Below are positions 33,075 to 41,124 of a stretch of 64,000 nt of DNA, piece by piece. The DNA comes from Geodermatophilus nigrescens (lineage in GTDB: Bacteria > Actinomycetota > Actinomycetes > Mycobacteriales > Geodermatophilaceae): contig NZ_FQVX01000003.1 in assembly GCF_900129495.1 (NCBI RefSeq), positions 1 through 64,000 on the forward strand, given 5' to 3'. The translations under genes and the position numbers were made by a program. The stretch's first letter is position 1. The number at the start of each line of letters is the position of its first letter. The notes under the pieces were generated by a model. The model did not search any database. It saw only the letters and a program-made list of their open reading frames with translations, and was not told the origin of the DNA.

Positions 33075-34571
33075 GTGGCCCAGCGGCAGGACACGGGGAC
33101 CGACACGGCGGCGCCGCGGGTCGCCGTCGAGACCAACGGCATCAACGTCATCGCCGAGGAGGAGCGCCACGGCGCCCCGCGGTCGCTGTTCTGGCCGTGG
33201 TTCGGCGCGAACGTCAGCGTCCTGGGCCTGGCCTACGGCTCGTTCCTGCTCGGCTTCGGCATCTCCGCGGCCCAGGCGCTGGTGGCCGGCGTCGTCGGCA
33301 TCGTCGTGTCGTTCCTGCTCTGCGGGCTCGTGGCGATCGCCGGCAAGCGCGGCTCGGCGCCCACCCTGGTGCTCAGCCGGGCGCCGTTCGGCGTGCACGG
33401 CAACCGGGTGCCCGCGGTCCTGTCGTGGGTGCTGACCGTCGGCTGGGAGACCGTCTTGGTCTCGCTGGCGACACTCGCCACCGCGACCGTCTTCACCGAG
33501 CTCGGCTGGAGCGGCGGGACGGCGACGCAGGCGGTGGCGCTGCTCGTCGTCGCGCTGCTCGTCGTGGCCGGCGGCGTGCTCGGCTTCGACGCGATCATGC
33601 GCATGCAGCGGGTGATCACCGTGGTCAGCGGCGTGCTGACCGTCGTCTACGTGGCCCTGGTCGCCGGCGAGGTCGACTGGTCGGCGGTGGGCGCGGCGCC
33701 CGCGGGGTCGACGGCGGCCGTCGTCGGCGCGCTGGTGCTGGCGATGACCGGCTACGGCTTCGGCTGGGTGAACGCCGCGGCCGACTACTCCCGCTACCTG
33801 CCGCGCGCGGCGTCCACCCGCGGCGTCGTCGGCTGGACGACGGTCGGCGGGGCGCTCGCGCCGGTGCTGCTGCTGGCCACCGGCCTGCTGCTCGCCGCGT
33901 CGGACCCGGAGCTCTCGGCGGCCGTCGGCGGCGACCCGATCGGCGCGCTGGCCTCGCTCCTGCCGACCTGGTTCCTCGTGCCGTTCGTCGTCGTCGCCGT
34001 CCTCGGCCTGGTCGGCGGTGCGCTGCTCGACATCTACTCGTCCGGCCTGTCGCTGCTGGCCGCCGGCGTGCGGGTGCCCCGGCCGGTCGCCGCGGGCATC
34101 GACGGCACGCTCATGGTGCTCGGCGCGATCTGGGTGGTGTTCCTCGCCGACGCGAGCTTCTCCGTCCAGTTCCAGGGCTTCCTCATCACCCTGGGCGTGC
34201 CGGTCGCGGCCTGGTGCGGCGTCTTCCTGGGCGACCTGGCGCTGCGCCGCGGCGACTACTCCGACGCCGACCTCTACGACGCCCGCGGCCGCTACGGCGC
34301 GGCGCCGGCGGTCCCGCTGCTGCTCCTGGCGGCGGGCACCGTGCTCGGCTGGGGCCTGGTGACGAACGGCGCGGCGGGGTGGCTGACCTGGCAGGGCTAC
34401 CTGCTCGGCCCGCTGGGGCTCGGCGGGCGCGAGGGCGCCTGGGCCTTCGCCAACCTCGGCGTCCTGGCCGCGTTCGCCGTCGGCCTGCTCGGCGCGCTCG
34501 CGCTGCGCCGCGGGGCCGTGCGACGGCAGGAGGCCGCCCCGGCGGTGCCGGGACGGCCTCCTGCGTACTGA
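33075..34571 (+). CDS. NCS1 family purine/cytosine permease
   Basis: 498 residues with about 12 membrane helices. Family landmarks are ETNGINVIAEEERHGAPRSLFWPWFGANVSVLGLAYG at the N-terminus and GYGFGWVNAAADYSRYLP in the centre. NCS1 carriers import nucleobases, hydantoins or related compounds by Na+ or H+ symport. GTG 33075 has GGAGGAG upstream. It follows mftE by 63 nt. A terminator hairpin overlaps the end of its coding region. Its relevance to mycofactocin is unclear. Confidence 0.9.
   Translation: MAQRQDTGTDTAAPRVAVETNGINVIAEEERHGAPRSLFWPWFGANVSVLGLAYGSFLLGFGISAAQALVAGVVGIVVSFLLCGLVAIAGKRGSAPTLVLSRAPFGVHGNRVPAVLSWVLTVGWETVLVSLATLATATVFTELGWSGGTATQAVALLVVALLVVAGGVLGFDAIMRMQRVITVVSGVLTVVYVALVAGEVDWSAVGAAPAGSTAAVVGALVLAMTGYGFGWVNAAADYSRYLPRAASTRGVVGWTTVGGALAPVLLLATGLLLAASDPELSAAVGGDPIGALASLLPTWFLVPFVVVAVLGLVGGALLDIYSSGLSLLAAGVRVPRPVAAGIDGTLMVLGAIWVVFLADASFSVQFQGFLITLGVPVAAWCGVFLGDLALRRGDYSDADLYDARGRYGAAPAVPLLLLAAGTVLGWGLVTNGAAGWLTWQGYLLGPLGLGGREGAWAFANLGVLAAFAVGLLGALALRRGAVRRQEAAPAVPGRPPAY
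34526..34564. terminator. Hairpin at the 3' end of the permease gene
   Basis: 11-bp arms GCAGGAGGCCG (34526-34536) and CGGCCTCCTGC (34554-34564) lie within the last 15 codons of the permease. A direct repeat of CTCGGCCCTGGAGG follows (34576 and 34592, period 16) before the convergent gene. Confidence 0.5.
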
Positions 34572-34608
34572 GCGGCTCGGCCCTGGAGGACCTCGGCCCT
34601 GGAGGGCC

Positions 34609-35622
34609 TCAGTCCTGCAGCGGCTCGGCGAACAGCGGGACGGCGTTCTCGAGCGCGTACTGCTGGCCCAGGGCCGAGCCGCTGGAGAAGGCGTTGACCA
34701 GCGTCTCGTCCTCCAGGACGACGGCGTTGCCCTGCTGCACCGAACCCAGCGTCTGCCACAGCGGGTTCGACGTGATCTGCGCCGGGTCGACGAAGATCGG
34801 GAAGGCGACGGTCAGCGGCGCGTCGAGCAGCGAGACCTGCTCCTCGGACACCGGGACGAAGAAGCTCTCGGTGGCGAGGTCCTGGATGGCCTGCTTGTTG
34901 GTGAAGCCGAGCGCCTCCATGAAGTCGACGCGGGTGTCGCCGCGGACGTAGGCGCCGAAGCCCTCGGAGGTGTAGGCGCCGACGGCGACCTCGGTGCCGT
35001 CGAACTCCGGGTGCTCGGCGGCGGCGTCGGCGAACGCCTGCTCGACCTCGCCCCGCAGCTGCTCGGCCTCCTCGGTGCGGCCCAGCGCCTGGCCGACCAG
35101 CTCGAGCTGCTGCTGCCAGGTGGTCTGGTAGGCGTCGACGCCCTCGGGCGCGCCGACGGTCGGGGCGATCGCGGACAGCGAGTCGTAGCGCTCCTGCGTG
35201 CCGTCGGAGCGGGTGTCGAGGATGAGGTCGGGGTCGAGCGCCGCGATGGCCTCCAGGCTCGGCTCCAGCGTCTCGATGATCTCCGGCGCCTCGTCGTAGA
35301 GCCCCTCGGCCCACGGGCCCACGCCCTCGCCGCCGAAGCCCAGCCAGTCGCTCGCGCCGACCGGCTGCACGCCCAGGGACAGCGCGGTCTCGGCGTCGGA
35401 CCAGCCCAGGGCGACGACGCGCTGCGGCTCCTCGGCGATCTCCACGTCGCCGAAGGCGGTGCTCACGGTGACGGGGAAGGCACCGGCCTGGCCCCCGCCC
35501 GACGCGGGGGCCGACGACCCCGCCGACGAGCCGCCGTCGTCGGAGCCGCAGGCGGCCAGCGACGCGGCGGTGGTCAGGGCGGCCGCCAGCAGGGCGGCCC
35601 GCCGGGACAGGGCGTGGGGCAT
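34609..35622 (-). CDS. Iron-siderophore ABC transporter substrate-binding lipoprotein
   Basis: 337 residues. The signal peptide ends in the lipobox LAAC (Cys about 24), followed by a Gly/Ser linker and a FecB/FhuD-like periplasmic-binding fold (PQRVVALGWSDAETALSLGVQPVGASDW, later IAALDPDLILDTRSDG). It captures ferric siderophore at the membrane for an ABC importer. No permease or ATPase genes are adjacent, so it must partner with components elsewhere. An iron-box-like sequence (35644-35663) overlaps its promoter, consistent with IdeR/DtxR-type control. Confidence 0.92.
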   Translation of the reverse strand: MPHALSRRAALLAAALTTAASLAACGSDDGGSSAGSSAPASGGGQAGAFPVTVSTAFGDVEIAEEPQRVVALGWSDAETALSLGVQPVGASDWLGFGGEGVGPWAEGLYDEAPEIIETLEPSLEAIAALDPDLILDTRSDGTQERYDSLSAIAPTVGAPEGVDAYQTTWQQQLELVGQALGRTEEAEQLRGEVEQAFADAAAEHPEFDGTEVAVGAYTSEGFGAYVRGDTRVDFMEALGFTNKQAIQDLATESFFVPVSEEQVSLLDAPLTVAFPIFVDPAQITSNPLWQTLGSVQQGNAVVLEDETLVNAFSSGSALGQQYALENAVPLFAEPLQD

Positions 35623-35643
35623 CGCGGTACTCCTCGGTAGAAA

Positions 35644-35663
35644 GGAAGGGCAGCCTAACCTGA
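35644..35663 (-). promoter_or_regulatory. Iron box (IdeR/DtxR-type operator)
   Basis: On the minus strand the sequence reads TCAGGTTAGGCTGCCCTTCC, matching the consensus TTAGGTTAGGCTAACCTAA at about 14 of 19 positions, 21 bp before the binding-lipoprotein start. Confidence 0.65.
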
Positions 35664-35712
35664 CCCGTCCCCGCCGGACCGGCCGGGCGGCGCGGCTGGT
35701 TAGGGTCCGGCC

Positions 35713-36252
35713 GTGGCAGATTTCTCCGGCTGGCTGGTCGTCGTCGACCTCCAGCGGGTCTTCGGCGACCCCGACTCCCCGTGGACGGCACCGCGCTTCG
35801 AGGAGGTCCGCCCGCGCATCCGGCGGCTGGTCGCGGCCTTCGGGGAGCGCGTCGTGTTCACCCGGTTCGTCGCGCCGGCCGAGCCGCAGGGCGCGTGGGC
35901 CGCCTACTACGACCGGTACCCCTTCGCGCTGCAGCCGCCCGACGCGCCGCTGTACGAGCTGGTCGAGGACCCGGGCCCGGCGCTCGTGCAGACGGCGACC
36001 ACCTTCGGCAAGTGGGGCCCGGAGCTCGCCGAGGTCGTCGGCGGCGGGCCGCTGACCGTCGCCGGCGTGGCCACCGACTGCTGCGTGGTCTCGACCGTGC
36101 TGCCCGCCGCCGACGCCGGCGTCCCGGTCCGGGTGGTCACCGACGCGTGCGCCGGCTCCTCCGACGACGAGCACGAGCGCGCCCTGCACCTCATGGACCT
36201 CTACGCCCCGCTCGTCGAGCTCACCACCACGGCCGACCTCCTGGGCCGGTGA
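35713..36252 (+). CDS. Isochorismatase-like cysteine hydrolase
   Basis: 179 residues. The catalytic triad is visible: Asp in VVVDLQ, Lys in TTFGKWG and Cys in VATDCCVVSTVL, with the preceding cis-peptide GVATD. Members hydrolyse isochorismate, nicotinamide or N-carbamoyl compounds; the substrate is not readable here. GTG 35713 is divergent from the iron-siderophore lipoprotein. Its stop overlaps the mftF start by GTGA, so it is translated with mftF; this coupling is unusual. Confidence 0.86.
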   Translation: MADFSGWLVVVDLQRVFGDPDSPWTAPRFEEVRPRIRRLVAAFGERVVFTRFVAPAEPQGAWAAYYDRYPFALQPPDAPLYELVEDPGPALVQTATTFGKWGPELAEVVGGGPLTVAGVATDCCVVSTVLPAADAGVPVRVVTDACAGSSDDEHERALHLMDLYAPLVELTTTADLLGR

Positions 36253-37697
36253 CCCCGGCCCTCCCCGCGCCGCCGGACGCCCGGCTGCCCGACGGGTACG
36301 CCGTGCGCCTCGCCCCCGGCACCCGGCGGGTGGAGGACGGGACGGCGCTCGTCGGCGGCTCGCCGCTGCGCCTGCTGCGGCTCTCCCCGGCCGCCCGGCG
36401 CCTGCTCGACGGCGACCGGCTGACCGTGGCGGACGCGCGGACCGCGGCGCTCGCGGCCCGGCTGCTCGACGCCGGCGTCGCGGTGCCCGAGCCCGCCGGC
36501 CCCGCGCCCGGCCCGGACGACGTCACCGTGGTCGTCCCGGTGCGCGACCGCCCCGACGGCGTCGCCCGGCTGCTGACCGCGCTGCGGGCCGACCCGTCGA
36601 CCGCCGGGGTGCGGGTGCTCGTCGTCGACGACGGCTCGGCCGACCCCGCCGCGCTCGCCGCCGCCCTCGCCGACGCCCTGGCCCCCGCGGGCGTGGAGGT
36701 GCTGCGCCACCCGAGGTCGCGGGGCCCGGCCGCCGCCCGCGACACCGGCCTGCGCGCCGCGACCACCGAGGCCGTGGCGTTCCTCGACTCCGACGTCGTC
36801 CCGGTCCCCGGCTGGCTCGACGTGCTGCTGCCGCACCTCGCCGACCCGCGGCTGGCCGTCGTCGCCCCCCGCGTCACCGCCCTGCCGCCGGAGCGCCCCG
36901 GCTGGCTGAGCGCCTACGAGACCGCGGTCAGCGCCCTCGACATGGGCCCGGCGCCCGGTCCGGTCGCGCCGCTGACCGGCCTGTCCTACCTGCCGAGCGC
37001 GGCGCTGCTGGCCCGGCGGGCGGCGCTCGGCGACGGCTTCGACGAGCGGATGCGCGTGGCCGAGGACGTCGACCTCGTGTGGCGGCTGGCCGCGGCCGGG
37101 TGGCGGGTGCGCTACGAGCCGGCCGCGCGGGTGGCCCACGAGCACCCGTCCGCGACGGCTGCGTGGCTGCGCCGCCGCGCGCTCTACGGCACCGGGGCCG
37201 CGCCGCTGGCCGCCCGGCACGGCGCGCTCGTGGCCCCGGTGGTCATCAGCCCGTGGTCGGCGGCGGCGCTCGGGCTGGCCCTGGCCGGGCGCGGCGGCCG
37301 GGTCGCCGCGGCCGGCGTCCTCGGCGTCGCCGCGGCGCGCCTGGCGCACCGGCTGGCACCGGCCGGCGGGCGCCCGCCGTACGGCCGGGCCGCCGGGCTG
37401 GTGCTCCGCGGCACCGCCGCCGGCGCCCGCACGCTCGCCCGCTCGGCCACCCGCCACCACTGGCCGCTCACCGTCGCGGCCGCCGCCGTCTCCCGCCGCG
37501 CCCGCCGGGCGGCCGTCGCCGTCGCCGCGGCCGACGCCGTCCTGGGGTGGTGGCCGCACCGCGGGCAGGTGGACCTGCCGCGCTTCGCCGCGGCCCGCCG
37601 CCTGGAGGACCTCGCCTACGGCGCGGGGCTGTGGGCCGGCGCGCTGCGGGCCCGCAACCCCCGGTGCCTGCTGCCCGTCCGCCCACCGGCCGCCTGA
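36249..37697 (+). CDS. mftF: Mycofactocin biosynthesis glycosyltransferase
   Basis: 482 residues. An N-terminal segment of about 95 residues (DARLPDGYAVRLAPGTRRV ... LLRLSPAARRLLDGD) characteristic of MftF precedes a GT2 (GT-A) domain: VTVVVPVRDRPDGVARLL, VVDDGSAD, the DXD-type FLDSDVVPVPGW and the catalytic ED in RVAEDVDLVWRL. The C-terminal third is Ala/Arg-rich with hydrophobic stretches. MftF adds a beta-1,4-glucan chain to the mycofactocin core (known for mycobacteria). It overlaps a cysteine hydrolase gene and is 3.2 kb from mftE. Confidence 0.9.
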   Translation: MTPALPAPPDARLPDGYAVRLAPGTRRVEDGTALVGGSPLRLLRLSPAARRLLDGDRLTVADARTAALAARLLDAGVAVPEPAGPAPGPDDVTVVVPVRDRPDGVARLLTALRADPSTAGVRVLVVDDGSADPAALAAALADALAPAGVEVLRHPRSRGPAAARDTGLRAATTEAVAFLDSDVVPVPGWLDVLLPHLADPRLAVVAPRVTALPPERPGWLSAYETAVSALDMGPAPGPVAPLTGLSYLPSAALLARRAALGDGFDERMRVAEDVDLVWRLAAAGWRVRYEPAARVAHEHPSATAAWLRRRALYGTGAAPLAARHGALVAPVVISPWSAAALGLALAGRGGRVAAAGVLGVAAARLAHRLAPAGGRPPYGRAAGLVLRGTAAGARTLARSATRHHWPLTVAAAAVSRRARRAAVAVAAADAVLGWWPHRGQVDLPRFAAARRLEDLAYGAGLWAGALRARNPRCLLPVRPPAA

Positions 37698-37791
37698 CCT
37701 GCGGCGGGACCCCCGCGGCGGTCCCCTGGCGCCGGGGGTGCGATCCGGGTCACCATGGGCGCACCATGTCCCTCAGCCCCGGGAGCGTGCC

Positions 37792-39105
37792 GTGACCGCC
37801 GTCAGCCCGTGGCTCGCGTTGCCCGGGGGACGGCCGTCGCCGGCGCACACCCGCCGGCTGCGGGCCGCGCACGAGACGCTGGTGACCCGCGGCTCCCCGC
37901 CGCCCCGGTCGGCCGTGCGCGAGGTGGTGTGGGACTCCTGGCGGCGCAGCCTGGGCAGCGGCGTCGACCCCGACGGCCAGCACCCGCCGGTCGACCTGCT
38001 CGACGACGACCTGGCCGCCTACCGCGCCGCCCACCCGCTCGCGCCGGTGCTGCCGGTGATCCGCCGGCTGCTCGTCGAGGACGCCGAGGCCGACCGCATG
38101 ATCGTCGCGGTCACCGACGCCGAGGGCCGGATGCTGTGGGTCGAGGGCGACCGGCGGCTGCGCACCCTGGCCGAGGGCATGCACTTCGTCGCCGGCGCCC
38201 GCTGGTCGGAGGAGGTGGCCGGCACCAACGCCCCCGGGACGGCGCTGGCGCTGGACCACCCGGTGCAGATCTACGGCAGCGAGCACTACCGCCGTCCCGT
38301 GCAGCCGTGGAGCTGCTCGGCCGCGCCCGTGCACCACCCGGTCACCGGCGTCCTGCTCGGCGCCATCGACGTCACCGGCGGCGACCACGTGGCCAGCCCG
38401 CACGTGCTCACCCTCGTGCGCGCCACGGTGGCCGCCGTCGAGTCCGAGCTGCGCTGGCTGCACCGCGAGGAGGAGGCCCGCGGCCCGGCCCGGCCGGCGC
38501 CCGTCCGGGCCACCGCGCCGCTGCTGGAGGTGCTCGGCCGCGAGCGGGCCCGGCTGACGACGCCGCGCGGGCCGCTGGAGCTCTCGCTGCGCCACTCCGA
38601 GCTGCTCCTGCTGCTGGCCGAGGCCGCCGCCGCGGGGGAGGGGCGCACCACCGAGCAGCTGGCCGCCGAGTGCCACGCCGCCGACACGGCCGCCGTCACC
38701 GTCCGCGCCGAGCTGTCCCGGCTGCGCCGCCTCGTGGGCGCCGACCTCGTCGGGTCCCGCCCCTACCGGCTGCTCGGGCCGCTGGAGACCGACCTCGACC
38801 GGGTGCGCGCCCTGCTCGACCGGGGCGCGGTGGGCGCCGCCCTCGACCGCTACCCCGGGCCGGTGCTGCCGCGCTCGTGCGCACCCGGCGTCGTCGCGGC
38901 CCGCCGCCGCACGGCCGCCGCGCTGCGGTCCGCGGTGCTGCGCAGCCGCCGTCCCGAGCTGCTGCTGCGGTGGACGGCGCTGCCCGAGGCCCGCGACGAC
39001 GTCGCCGTCTGGCAGGCCTGCCTCGAGGCGCTGCCGGCCGGCTCGCCCCGCCGCGGCGCCGTCGCCGGCCACCTCCTCTCCCTGCGGCGCGGCGCCCGGG
39101 CCTGA
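37792..39105 (+). CDS. AcoR-like GAF transcriptional regulator
   Basis: 437 residues. The N-terminal region (VREVVWDSWRRSLGSGVDPD) and GAF domain (MIVAVTDAEGRMLWVEGDRRLRTLAEGMHFVAGARWSEEVAGTNAPGTAL ... PWSCSAAPVHHPVTGVLLGAIDVTG) match AcoR-type regulators. It lacks the sigma54 AAA domain and has a winged-helix-like C-terminal region instead (about residues 255-340). In actinobacteria such proteins usually control a nearby aldehyde dehydrogenase; none is present here, and an efflux pump follows. GTG 37792 has GGGAGCG upstream. Confidence 0.8.
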   Translation: MTAVSPWLALPGGRPSPAHTRRLRAAHETLVTRGSPPPRSAVREVVWDSWRRSLGSGVDPDGQHPPVDLLDDDLAAYRAAHPLAPVLPVIRRLLVEDAEADRMIVAVTDAEGRMLWVEGDRRLRTLAEGMHFVAGARWSEEVAGTNAPGTALALDHPVQIYGSEHYRRPVQPWSCSAAPVHHPVTGVLLGAIDVTGGDHVASPHVLTLVRATVAAVESELRWLHREEEARGPARPAPVRATAPLLEVLGRERARLTTPRGPLELSLRHSELLLLLAEAAAAGEGRTTEQLAAECHAADTAAVTVRAELSRLRRLVGADLVGSRPYRLLGPLETDLDRVRALLDRGAVGAALDRYPGPVLPRSCAPGVVAARRRTAAALRSAVLRSRRPELLLRWTALPEARDDVAVWQACLEALPAGSPRRGAVAGHLLSLRRGARA

Positions 39106-39123
39106 TCCGGACGCGCCGGTTCG

Positions 39124-39150
39124 GGAATGCCGCCCGGCGACGCGGACTTG
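39124..39150 (+). promoter_or_regulatory. ECF sigma (SigR/SigH-like) promoter of the second MFS pump
   Basis: GGAAT (39124-39128), 18 bp, CTTG (39147-39150), then GTG 39161. Same layout as at 31027-31053. Confidence 0.5.
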
Positions 39151-39160
39151 GCACGGCTAC

Positions 39161-40390
39161 GTGAGTGCCCGCGCCGCCGCCCCGCCCGCCCCCGTCCGTC
39201 CCGTCACGCTGGCCACCCCGCGGGTGGCCGTGGCGCTGGTCGCCCTGGCGCTCGGCGGTTTCGCCATCGGCACCACCGAGTTCGTCACGATGGGCCTGCT
39301 GCCCGACATCGCCTCCGGCGTCGGCGTGAGCATCCCGGCCGCCGGGCACGTCATCTCCGCCTACGCACTCGGCGTCGTCGTCGGCGCCCCGGTGCTGGCC
39401 GCCCTCGGCGCCCGCCTGCCCCGCCGGGCGCTGCTCGTGGGGCTCATGGCCGCCTTCCTCGTCGGCAACGCGCTCAGCGCCCTCGCCCCCGGCAACACCA
39501 CGCTGCTGCTCGCCCGCTTCGTCAGCGGCCTGCCGCACGGCGCGTACTTCGGCGTCGCCTCGCTCGTCGCCGCCTCGCTGGTCGGCGCCGAGCTGCGGGG
39601 CCGCGCGGTGAGCACCGTGATGCTCGGCCTCGCGGTGGCCAACGTGGCCGGCGTGCCCGCCGCCACCTGGCTCGGCCAGACGCTGGGCTGGCGCGCGGCG
39701 TACTGGGCCGTCGTCGTCCTCGCCGTGCTGACCGTGGCCGCCGTGCTCGCCGTCGTCCCCTCCCGCCCCGGCGACCGCGACGCCACCGTGCGCGCCGAGC
39801 TGGGCGCGCTGCGCCGGCCGCAGGTGCTGCTCACCCTCGCGGTCGGCACCGTCGGGTTCGGCGGCATGTTCGCCGTCTACAGCTACGTCGCGCCGCTGGC
39901 CACCGAGGTCACCGGGCTGTCCCGCGGCACCGTGCCGTGGGTCCTGTTCGCCTTCGGCGTCGGCGGCGTCATCGGCACCGCGCTCGGCGGGCGGCTCGCC
40001 GACCTGGCGCTGTTCCGGTCGCTGGTGGGCACGCTGGTCGCCCTCGCCGTGCTGCTCCTGCTGGTCGGCCCGGCCGCCGGCTCCGGCCCCACCCTGCTGG
40101 CCGGCATCTTCCTGCTCGCCGTCGCCGCCTCCACGCTGGTCGTCTGCCTGCAGCTGCGGCTCATGGAGGTCGCCGGCGAGGCGCAGATGCTCGGCGCCGC
40201 GCTGAACCACTCCGCGCTCAACGCGGCGAACGCGCTCGGCGCGTGGCTCGGCGGCGTCGTCATCGCCGCCGGGTACGGCTACACCGCGCCGAGCCTGGTG
40301 GGGGCGGGCCTGGCGGTCCTCGGCCTGGCCGCGCTGGCGGCCAGCGCCGTGCTCCGCCGCCGCGAGCTGCGCGCCCTCGTCGCCGCCTGA
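39161..40390 (+). CDS. AraJ/PbuE-type MFS efflux transporter (DHA1)
   Basis: 409 residues with 12 predicted helices. The first helix is VALVALALGGFAIGTTEFVTMGLLPDIA, the usual start of arabinose-efflux/chloramphenicol-resistance-like DHA1 permeases, and GLPHGAYFGVASLVAA forms helix 4. It probably exports a small hydrophobic compound. GTG 39161 follows the SigR-like element at the same distance as the other pump in this window. Monocistronic, ended by a hairpin at 40446-40489. Confidence 0.88.
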   Translation: MSARAAAPPAPVRPVTLATPRVAVALVALALGGFAIGTTEFVTMGLLPDIASGVGVSIPAAGHVISAYALGVVVGAPVLAALGARLPRRALLVGLMAAFLVGNALSALAPGNTTLLLARFVSGLPHGAYFGVASLVAASLVGAELRGRAVSTVMLGLAVANVAGVPAATWLGQTLGWRAAYWAVVVLAVLTVAAVLAVVPSRPGDRDATVRAELGALRRPQVLLTLAVGTVGFGGMFAVYSYVAPLATEVTGLSRGTVPWVLFAFGVGGVIGTALGGRLADLALFRSLVGTLVALAVLLLLVGPAAGSGPTLLAGIFLLAVAASTLVVCLQLRLMEVAGEAQMLGAALNHSALNAANALGAWLGGVVIAAGYGYTAPSLVGAGLAVLGLAALAASAVLRRRELRALVAA

Positions 40391-40445
40391 GGCGCTGCAA
40401 CAGCGCTGCAACCTCTCTCCTGCGGGCGCGCGTCCCGCAGGGCCT

Positions 40446-40489
40446 CCGCGGATGCGGGTTTCTTCTGCGGGAGGAACCCGCATCCGCGG
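40446..40489. terminator. Hairpin terminator after the second MFS pump
   Basis: Perfect 15-bp arms CCGCGGATGCGGGTT (40446-40460) and its complement (40475-40489) with a 14-nt loop. Confidence 0.7.
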
Positions 40490-40608
40490 CTCCGCTGTTC
40501 CCTCCGCCGCAGGTAAGCGTGGCCTAAGTCACTCTCCCGTTGCCAGACTCCGCCGGAGAGCGCCCGGCGGGCCGGGCGCCACGCGCCCTGCAACGGAGCG
40601 GAGGATCC

Positions 40609-41124
40609 ATGACACGGGTGAGCATGCGGGTCGACGGCGTCACGTACACGGACGAGGTCGAACCCCGGACGCTGCTGGTCCACCACCTGCGCGAGGCCCT
40701 GGGCAAGGTCGGGACGGTCGTCGGCTGCGACACCAGCAACTGCGGCGCCTGCACCGTCCACCTCGACGGGCAGGCGGTGAAGTCCTGCACCGTCCTCGCG
40801 GTCCAGGCCGACGGCGCCGAGGTCACCACCATCGAGGGCATCGCGGAGCCCGGAGGCGCCCTGCACCCCGTGCAGAAGGCGTTCCACGAGATGCACGGTC
40901 TCCAGTGCGGCTACTGCACGCCCGGGATGATCATGGCCTCGATCGACCTGCTGAAGGAGAACCCGGACCCGAGCGACGCCGAGGTCCGCGAGGGCATCGA
41001 GGGCAACCTCTGCCGCTGCACCGGCTACCAGAACATCGTCCGCGCGGTGCAGCAGGCCGCGGGCGAGATGAAGTCCTCCTCCGCCGGCACCGCCGCCCCT
41101 GAGACCACCGGAGCGCAGGCATGA
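40609..41124 (+). CDS. CO-dehydrogenase-like small subunit, [2Fe-2S]
   Basis: 171 residues. The N-terminal plant-type ferredoxin site is C40, C45, C48, C60 ([10 protein letters not shown]). The C-terminal second [2Fe-2S] site is QCGYC and LCRC. It passes electrons from the molybdenum subunit to FAD in molybdenum hydroxylases. ATG 40609 has GGAGGA upstream. It heads an operon with L and M subunits, each overlapping by 4 nt (ATGA, GTGA). The S-L-M order is that of form II enzymes. Confidence 0.93.
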   Translation: MTRVSMRVDGVTYTDEVEPRTLLVHHLREALGKVGTVVGCDTSNCGACTVHLDGQAVKSCTVLAVQADGAEVTTIEGIAEPGGALHPVQKAFHEMHGLQCGYCTPGMIMASIDLLKENPDPSDAEVREGIEGNLCRCTGYQNIVRAVQQAAGEMKSSSAGTAAPETTGAQA

